From assembly GCF_028198145.1 (NCBI RefSeq), contig NZ_CP116338.1, forward strand, positions 1,922,001-1,986,000: 64,000 bases of DNA. The letters run 5' to 3'. The notes under the pieces are model-generated. The model worked only from the letters and a program-made list of their open reading frames with translations. It was not told where the DNA came from and searched no databases. This DNA is from Microbacterium sp. nov. GSS16. Lineage in GTDB: Bacteria > Actinomycetota > Actinomycetes > Actinomycetales > Microbacteriaceae. Made by a program: the position numbers and the translations under genes. Positions 58,307 through 64,000 of the stretch are shown one piece after another. Position 1 is the stretch's first letter; each line of letters opens with the position of its first letter.

Positions 58307-60192
58307 TGGCGGACGTCCTCCCGTACAAGCCGCGCGCGGGGGAGATCCCCACCGATCCGGGTGTCTATCGCTTCCGCGACGCCGACGGCCGGGTGCTGTA
58401 CGTGGGCAAGGCGAAGAATCTCCGCCAGCGCCTGTCGAACTACTTCGCTCCGCTGCGCACCCTGCACGAGCGCACGCGACGGATGGTCACGACCGCGTCC
58501 TCGGTGGAATGGACCGTCGTCGCGACCGACGTAGACTCGCTGCAGCTCGAGTACATGTGGATCAAGGAGTTCGATCCGCCGTTCAACGTGCGCTATCGCG
58601 ACGACAAGTCCTATCCGTTCATGGCGATCACCCTCGCGGACGAGGCGCCGCGGGTCATGGTGACACGCAACCGGCGCATCCCCGGTGCCCGGTACTTCGG
58701 CCCGTACCCGAAGGTCTGGGCGGTGCACGAGACGATCGACCTGATGGTCAGGGCGTTCCCCATCCGCACGTGCAGCGACTCCAGCTACCGACGCGCCATG
58801 CAGACGGGAAGACCGTGCTTCCCCGGGCAGATCGGCAAGTGCGGCGGCCCGTGCTCGATGAAGGTCACGATCGAAGAGCACCGCGCGATGGTCGACGACT
58901 TCGTCGCCTTCATGGCCGGCGGCGATGAGCGCTTCACCCGCGACCTCACCAAGCGCATGCAGGCGGCATCGGCCGCGATGGACTACGAGGCCGCTGCGCG
59001 GTTCCGCGACAAGCTCACGGCGATCGACGCCGTACTCGGCAAGAGCGCGCTCGTGCTGCCGTCCGACGAGGATGCCGACCTGTTCGGCGTCGCCGAGGAC
59101 GAGCTGTCGGCGGCCGTGCATCACTTCGTGATCCGCGGCGGCCGCGTGCGCGGCGTGCGATCGCTCGCCGTCGACAAAGAGCTCGACATCAGCCGCGGTG
59201 AGCTCGTCGACCAGATCCTGCAGCGCGTCTACGGAGACTCGTCCGACATCCCGCGTCGCGTGCTCGTGCCCACGCTGCCCGACGATGCGGCAGAGCTTGA
59301 GGAGTGGCTGCGCGACCGCCGCGGACGCCGGGTCGAGATCTCCGTCGCCCAGCGCGGGCAGCGCGCCGACCTCATGCGCACCGCCACGCTCAACGCCCAG
59401 CAGACGCTGCTGCGGCACAAGACGCGCCGAACCAGCGACTACGTCGCGCGCACGCAGGCTCTGACCGACCTGCAGGAGGCTCTGGGCATGGACGAGGCGC
59501 CGCTGCGCATCGAGTGCTTCGACATCTCCCACCTCGGCGGCACGAACGTCGTGGCATCCATGGTCGTCTTCGAAGACGGTCTGCCGCGCAAAGACCAGTA
59601 CCGCTCGTTCAACATCGCCGAGACCACCGACGACACCGACTCGATGTATCAGGTTCTGATGCGTCGTCTCGCCCGGGTGGATGCGAGTCCTGAGCAGGTC
59701 GAAGAGGACGAGGGGGAGGGCAGGCGGCGTCCGCGCTTCGCCTACCGGCCGCAGCTGCTGGTCGTCGACGGCGGACAGCCCCAGGTGCAGGCGGCCGCGA
59801 GAGCCCTGCGCGACAGCGGGCACACCGAGATCGCGCTGTGCGGCATCGCCAAGCGACTTGAGGAGATCTGGGTGCCGGACGACGACTTCCCGGTCATCCT
59901 GCCGCGCACCAGCGAGGCGCTGTACCTGGTGCAGCGACTGCGAGACGAGGCGCACCGCTTTGCGATCACTCACCAGCGCAAGCGGCGTCGTCGCGACATC
60001 CAGACCGTGCTGCGGGAGATCCCCGGCCTCGGCGACGCCCGCATCAAGGCGCTGCTCACCCACTTCGGCTCGGTCACGGCGCTGCGCGCCTCGAGTCCCG
60101 AGCAGATCAGCGAGGTGGCGGGCATCGGACCGGTGCTCGCGTCCACCATCCACGCCCATCTCGCGGGCGGACAGGCGCCCGCGACTCGGTAG
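58306..60192 (+). CDS. uvrC: Excinuclease ABC subunit C
   Basis: 628-residue dual-incision nuclease. N-terminal GIY-YIG domain ([20 protein letters not shown]), Cys-containing [14 protein letters not shown] region, UVR helix ([19 protein letters not shown]), RNase H-like C-terminal nuclease with [19 protein letters not shown] and [12 protein letters not shown], and tandem HhH ([31 protein letters not shown]). Translationally coupled to uvrA. Confidence 0.97.
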
Positions 60193-60195
60193 GCT
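60190..60195 (+). promoter_or_regulatory. -10 element of rapZ
   Basis: TAGGCT overlapping the uvrC stop codon; start near 60202, leader about 17 bases with GAAGGGAG before ATG at 60219. Confidence 0.5.
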
Positions 60196-60218
60196 TGTCT
60201 CAGCGAAGGGAGCAACGG

Positions 60219-61091
60219 ATGGCGGCCGCAGAAGAGGGCGAGTTCCTCATCGTCACCGGGATGTCGGGAGCAGGTCGCACCACCGCGGCGAACGCTCTCG
60301 AGGATCTCGGCTGGTACGTCGTCGACAACCTGCCCCCGCAGATCCTCCGGCCGCTTCTCGAGCTCACCGACATGGGCGCCGGCAACCTTCCGAAGATCGC
60401 CGCGGTCGTCGATGTCCGCGGGCGCGGTCTGTTCGACGAGCTGCCGGACGTGTACCGGGCGCTGCGCTCCCGCGGCGGGGTGAAGGTGCTCTACCTCGAC
60501 GCCTCCGACGACGTCCTCGTGCGGCGTTTCGAGTCGGTGCGCCGTCCGCATCCGCTTCAGGGCGACGGCACCCTGCTCGACGGCATCCGCACCGAGCGCT
60601 CGCGGCTCGCCACGATCCGCGAATCGGCCGACCTGCTCATCGACACGTCGACGCTGAACATCCACCAGCTCGCCATGCAGGTCTCGGAGATGTTCTCGGA
60701 GGAGGGCGCAGCGCGCCATCGCCTGACCATCCTGAGCTTCGGGTTCAAGTACGGACTGCCGACGGACGTCGACCTGGTCGCAGACATGCGGTTCCTCCCG
60801 AACCCGTTCTGGAACGAGGAGCTGCGCGACTTCACCGGACGCGATGAGCCGGTGCGCGACTACGTGCTCGGCCTGCCGGGCTCCGAGCAGTTCCTCGACG
60901 CCTACGCCGCGGCGCTGCGCCCCGTGCTGGAGGGGTACCAGCGCGAGAACAAGAGCCACTCGACCGTCGCCATCGGCTGCACCGGCGGCAAGCACCGCTC
61001 TGTTGCGATGAGCGAGGAGCTGGCTCGGCGCCTGGCGGACGTGCCCGGCGTCGCGATCAACGTGCGTCACCGCGACCTCGGGCGGGAGTGA
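60219..61091 (+). CDS. rapZ: RapZ/YvcJ-family nucleotide-binding protein
   Basis: 290 residues. Walker A VTGMSGAGRTTAANAL near residue 10, the family phrases DLGWYVVDNLPP, FVRRFESVRRPHPL-like VRRFESVRRPHPLQ and RSRLATIRESADLLIDTSTL, and the C-terminal CTGGKHRSVAMSEELARRL. In E. coli RapZ controls glucosamine-6-phosphate synthase mRNA; in Gram-positives YvcJ has a less clear role. ATG at 60219 is preferred over TTG at 60195 because GAAGGGAG is 6 bases upstream. yvcK, which normally follows, is missing. Confidence 0.94.
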   Translation: MAAAEEGEFLIVTGMSGAGRTTAANALEDLGWYVVDNLPPQILRPLLELTDMGAGNLPKIAAVVDVRGRGLFDELPDVYRALRSRGGVKVLYLDASDDVLVRRFESVRRPHPLQGDGTLLDGIRTERSRLATIRESADLLIDTSTLNIHQLAMQVSEMFSEEGAARHRLTILSFGFKYGLPTDVDLVADMRFLPNPFWNEELRDFTGRDEPVRDYVLGLPGSEQFLDAYAAALRPVLEGYQRENKSHSTVAIGCTGGKHRSVAMSEELARRLADVPGVAINVRHRDLGRE

Positions 61092-61100
61092 CCGATCGCC

Positions 61101-61117
61101 CGGTCGGCATCCGACCG
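61101..61117 (+). terminator. Hairpin after rapZ
   Basis: CGGTCGG-CAT-CCGACCG shortly after the rapZ stop, followed by a second CGACC/GGTCG pair. No T-run. May separate rapZ from the whiA promoter. Confidence 0.4.
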
Positions 61118-61160
61118 CCGGAGACGACCGATCGGGTCGGTGCGCCGGCCCCGGGCCTTG

Positions 61161-61166
61161 TAGGCT
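61161..61166 (+). promoter_or_regulatory. -10 element of whiA
   Basis: TAGGCT; start near 61173, leader about 38 bases with GAGGAG at 61201-61206. Confidence 0.5.
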
Positions 61167-61210
61167 AGTCCCTTGCGTCGCGATCCGACGCCTGGATCGT
61201 GAGGAGTCCC

Positions 61211-62203
61211 GTGGCACTAACCACCGACGTCAAGGCCGAGCTCGTCAGCGTGCGCAACGCACCCCCGACGGTGCGCGTGGCTGAGGTGACGACCATCCTG
61301 CGTTTCGCGGGAGGTCTGCACTCCATCGCCGGTCGTGTCGCGGTGGAGGCCGAGGTGGATGCCGAGCTGCTGGCCCGTCGCGTCAGCCGCGATCTCGCCG
61401 AGATCTACGGAGTGCGGCCCGAGATCGCTCAGGTCAAGGCCAGCGCGGCGAACTCGAGCGGCACCGCCGGTGGCGCCCGCTGGGCGGTCCGCGTGATCGC
61501 GGCGGGGGAGACCCTGGCCCGCCAGACCGGCCTGCTCGACGCGCGGCGCCGCCCGGTGCGGGGCCTGCCCAACCGCCTCACCACCGGCTCTCCTGAGGAG
61601 CTCGCCGGCATCTGGCGTGGAGCGTTCCTGGCATCCGGCTCCCTCAGCGAGCCCGGTCGGTCGGCCATGCTCGAGATCTCCTGCCCGTCCGGCGAGGCCG
61701 CCATGGCGCTCGTCGGCGCCGCGCATCGCCTCGGTGTCGCGGCCAAGGCCCGCGAGGTGCGCGGCCTGCCGCGCGTGGTCGTGCGCGAGGGCGAGGCGAT
61801 CCGCGCCATCCTCACCGCGATGGGCGCCCGCCGCACGGCGGTCGCCTGGGAGGAGATGCGCCAGCGCCGCGAGGTGCGCGCCGGTGTGAACCGACTGGTC
61901 AACTTCGACGACGCCAACCTGCGTCGGTCGGCGCAGGCCGCCGTGGCCGCATGCGCCCGCGTCGAGCGCGCGCTCGAGATCCTGGGCGACGATGTGCCCG
62001 AGCACCTGCGCACCGCGGGCAGCCTTCGGCTCGCGCACCGCGACGCGAGCCTCGACGAGCTCGGACACCACGCCGACCCGCCGCTCACGAAGGACGCCGT
62101 CGCCGGCCGCATCCGACGTCTGCTCGCGATGGCCGACAAGCGCGCTCAGCAGGAGGGCATCCCCGGCACCGAGGCCGCCGTCCCCGCCGGTCTCGACGGC
62201 TGA
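61211..62203 (+). CDS. whiA: Sporulation/division regulator WhiA
   Basis: 330 residues. The N-terminal half is the LAGLIDADG homing-endonuclease-like domain without catalysis ([32 protein letters not shown]); the C-terminal half is a helix-turn-helix ([33 protein letters not shown]). In Streptomyces WhiA binds GACAC sites and controls ftsZ and ftsW; this organism is unlikely to sporulate, so a cell-division role is more probable. GTG at 61211 follows GAGGAG and gives the usual [11 protein letters not shown]-terminus; an upstream in-frame GTG has no RBS. Confidence 0.95.
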   Translation: MALTTDVKAELVSVRNAPPTVRVAEVTTILRFAGGLHSIAGRVAVEAEVDAELLARRVSRDLAEIYGVRPEIAQVKASAANSSGTAGGARWAVRVIAAGETLARQTGLLDARRRPVRGLPNRLTTGSPEELAGIWRGAFLASGSLSEPGRSAMLEISCPSGEAAMALVGAAHRLGVAAKAREVRGLPRVVVREGEAIRAILTAMGARRTAVAWEEMRQRREVRAGVNRLVNFDDANLRRSAQAAVAACARVERALEILGDDVPEHLRTAGSLRLAHRDASLDELGHHADPPLTKDAVAGRIRRLLAMADKRAQQEGIPGTEAAVPAGLDG

Positions 62204-62281
62204 AGTCGCGCAGGCGAGCGGGATTCGAGCCCGCCGCAGCGCGCATTCGGAACATCCGGCCGCGCGGGGCGTTGTCGTCAG

Positions 62282-62287
62282 TAGGAT
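62282..62287 (+). promoter_or_regulatory. -10 element of sodA
   Basis: TAGGAT; start near 62294, giving a leader of about 78 bases. Confidence 0.5.
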
Positions 62288-62299
62288 GAAAAACGTCTG

Positions 62300-62327
62300 C
62301 TCTGCGAGGCACTTCGGCGTCGCAGAG
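62300..62327 (+). promoter_or_regulatory. Hairpin in the sodA leader
   Basis: Perfect 8-base-pair stem CTCTGCGA / TCGCAGAG with a 12-base loop, near the 5' end of the predicted sodA mRNA. The rest of the leader is GC-rich (repeated GGCGCGG), and the start has only a poor RBS (GGATGA), so structure may control translation. Confidence 0.45.
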
Positions 62328-62371
62328 GATCGGCAAGCGCCGTGGCGCGGCGCGGATTGGATGAAATCGAC

Positions 62372-62998
62372 ATGGCGACCTACACGCTCCCCGACCTTCC
62401 CTACGATTTCGCGGCACTGGAACCGCATATCAGCGGCAAGATCATGGAACTGCACCATGACAAGCACCACGCCGCATACGTCTCCGGCGCCAACGCGGCA
62501 CTGGACGGCCTGGCCGAGGCCCGCGAGCGCGGCAACCTCGCCAATGTGAACAAGCTCGAGAAGGACCTCGCGTTCAACCTGGGCGGTCACGTCAACCACT
62601 CGATCTTCTGGACCAACCTCTCGCCCGAGGGCGGCGGACAGCCGGAAGGCGAGCTCAAGGCCGCGATCGACGAGTTCTTCGGCTCGTTCGAGAAGTTCCA
62701 GGCGCACTTCGCCGCAGCCGCCGCCGGCATCCAGGGCTCCGGCTGGGCTGTGCTCAGCTGGGATCCGATCGGCGCTCGACTGATCATCCAGCAGCTGTTC
62801 GACCAGCAGGGCAACACCGCCCAGGGCACCATCCCGCTGTTCCAGCTCGACATGTGGGAGCACGCCTTCTACCTCGACTACCTCAACGTGAAGGCCGACT
62901 ACATCAAGGCCGCGTGGAACATCGCGAACTGGGAGAACGTGGCGTCACGCTTCGAGATCGCGCGTGAGAAGACCTCCGGTCTGCTGGTACTGTCGTAA
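62372..62998 (+). CDS. sodA: Superoxide dismutase, Mn/Fe family
   Basis: 208-residue cytosolic SOD. Metal ligands: His in MELHHDKHHAAYV, His in NLGGHVNHSIFW, and Asp/His in LDMWEHAFYLDY; GSGWAVLSWDP is also typical. Mn is the likelier metal in this lineage, but sequence alone does not prove it. ATG at 62372 begins the standard TYTLPDLPYDFAALEPHI N-terminus; an in-frame start 10 codons upstream has no family support. A 14-base-pair terminator hairpin follows. Confidence 0.96.
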   Translation: MATYTLPDLPYDFAALEPHISGKIMELHHDKHHAAYVSGANAALDGLAEARERGNLANVNKLEKDLAFNLGGHVNHSIFWTNLSPEGGGQPEGELKAAIDEFFGSFEKFQAHFAAAAAGIQGSGWAVLSWDPIGARLIIQQLFDQQGNTAQGTIPLFQLDMWEHAFYLDYLNVKADYIKAAWNIANWENVASRFEIAREKTSGLLVLS

Positions 62999-63003
62999 AA
63001 GAC

Positions 63004-63043
63004 CGGCGTCCTGATGGGCGTTCGGTCCATCAGGACGCCGTTG
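63004..63043 (+). terminator. Terminator of sodA
   Basis: Perfect 14-base-pair stem CGGCGTCCTGATGG / CCATCAGGACGCCG with a 9-base loop, followed by TTGT. Confidence 0.8.
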
Positions 63044-63054
63044 TCCGCGCATTC

Positions 63055-64000
<946 letters not shown>

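Overview
The window is a contiguous piece of a GC-rich actinobacterial chromosome. The best match is Microbacteriaceae (Microbacterium-like). This rests on gene content and order: an actinobacterial dcw cluster ending in ftsZ-ylmE-sepF-yggT-divIVA, a lipoprotein-type CtaC with CtaF, a di-haem QcrC, WhiA, the DUF3040 and DUF3043 families and an Rv2175c-type DNA-binding protein. Family and genus are inferred; no rRNA gene is present to settle them. Nearly all the DNA is vertically inherited housekeeping sequence. I see no insertion sequence, prophage, CRISPR array, tRNA or rRNA gene, and coding density is very high.

Layout. 1-4026: a Ser/Thr kinase cut by the left edge, a LysM cell-wall hydrolase, an Rv2175c-like regulator and a polyprenyl diphosphate synthase. 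This resembles the pknL-Rv2175c-idsA2 block of Mycobacterium tuberculosis. 4123-20942: DUF3040, then the division and cell-wall cluster mraZ-rsmH-ftsL-ftsI-murF-mraY-murD-ftsW-murG-murC-ftsQ-ftsZ-ylmE-sepF-yggT-divIVA. Most genes overlap by 4 bases, and murE is missing from its usual place between ftsI and murF. 20950-33759: lspA, an RluD-type pseudouridine synthase, a NUDIX hydrolase, dnaE, a Pro/Glu-rich membrane protein coupled to hisD, nrdR, pyrD, DUF3043, an M20 peptidase and an ErpA/IscA-type protein. 33847-42194: the respiratory bc1-aa3 genes in two convergent units, ctaC-ctaD-ctaF on the plus strand and ctaE-qcrC-qcrA-qcrB on the minus strand, separated by a minisatellite and a rhodanese gene. 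42388-50518: trpD, a helix-hairpin-helix plus PHP protein, a stand-alone 5'-3' exonuclease, rpsA, coaE, DUF4126 and uvrB. 50545-60192: a small zinc-ribbon gene facing a one-cysteine OhrR/MarR regulator, a DUF4129-MoxR-DUF58 membrane module, uvrA and uvrC. 60219-64000: rapZ, whiA, sodA and gap (cut by the right edge).

Regulation. The clearest window-wide pattern is that about half of the transcription units appear to be leaderless. A TAnnnT-type -10 hexamer (often TAGGCT or TAGACT) sits 5-8 bases before an ATG or GTG, with no room for a ribosome binding site. The other units (mraZ, ftsZ, sepF, divIVA, rpsA, ctaC, sodA, gap and others) have leaders with GGAGG-type sites. Candidate operators include a three-box MraZ operator before mraZ, a perfect GACAC dyad before ftsZ that fits the WhiA recognition motif (whiA is also in this window), and a TTAGT-GT-ACTAA dyad between the OhrR gene and the small zinc-ribbon gene.

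I found no clearly undescribed large system. The best leads are local: the intergenic 41-base minisatellite, the OhrR / zinc-ribbon pair, the GACAC dyad at ftsZ, the second MraZ-box array, structured leaders of rpsA and sodA, overlapping divergent -10 elements at 31860-31867, and the absence of murE and yvcK from their expected places.
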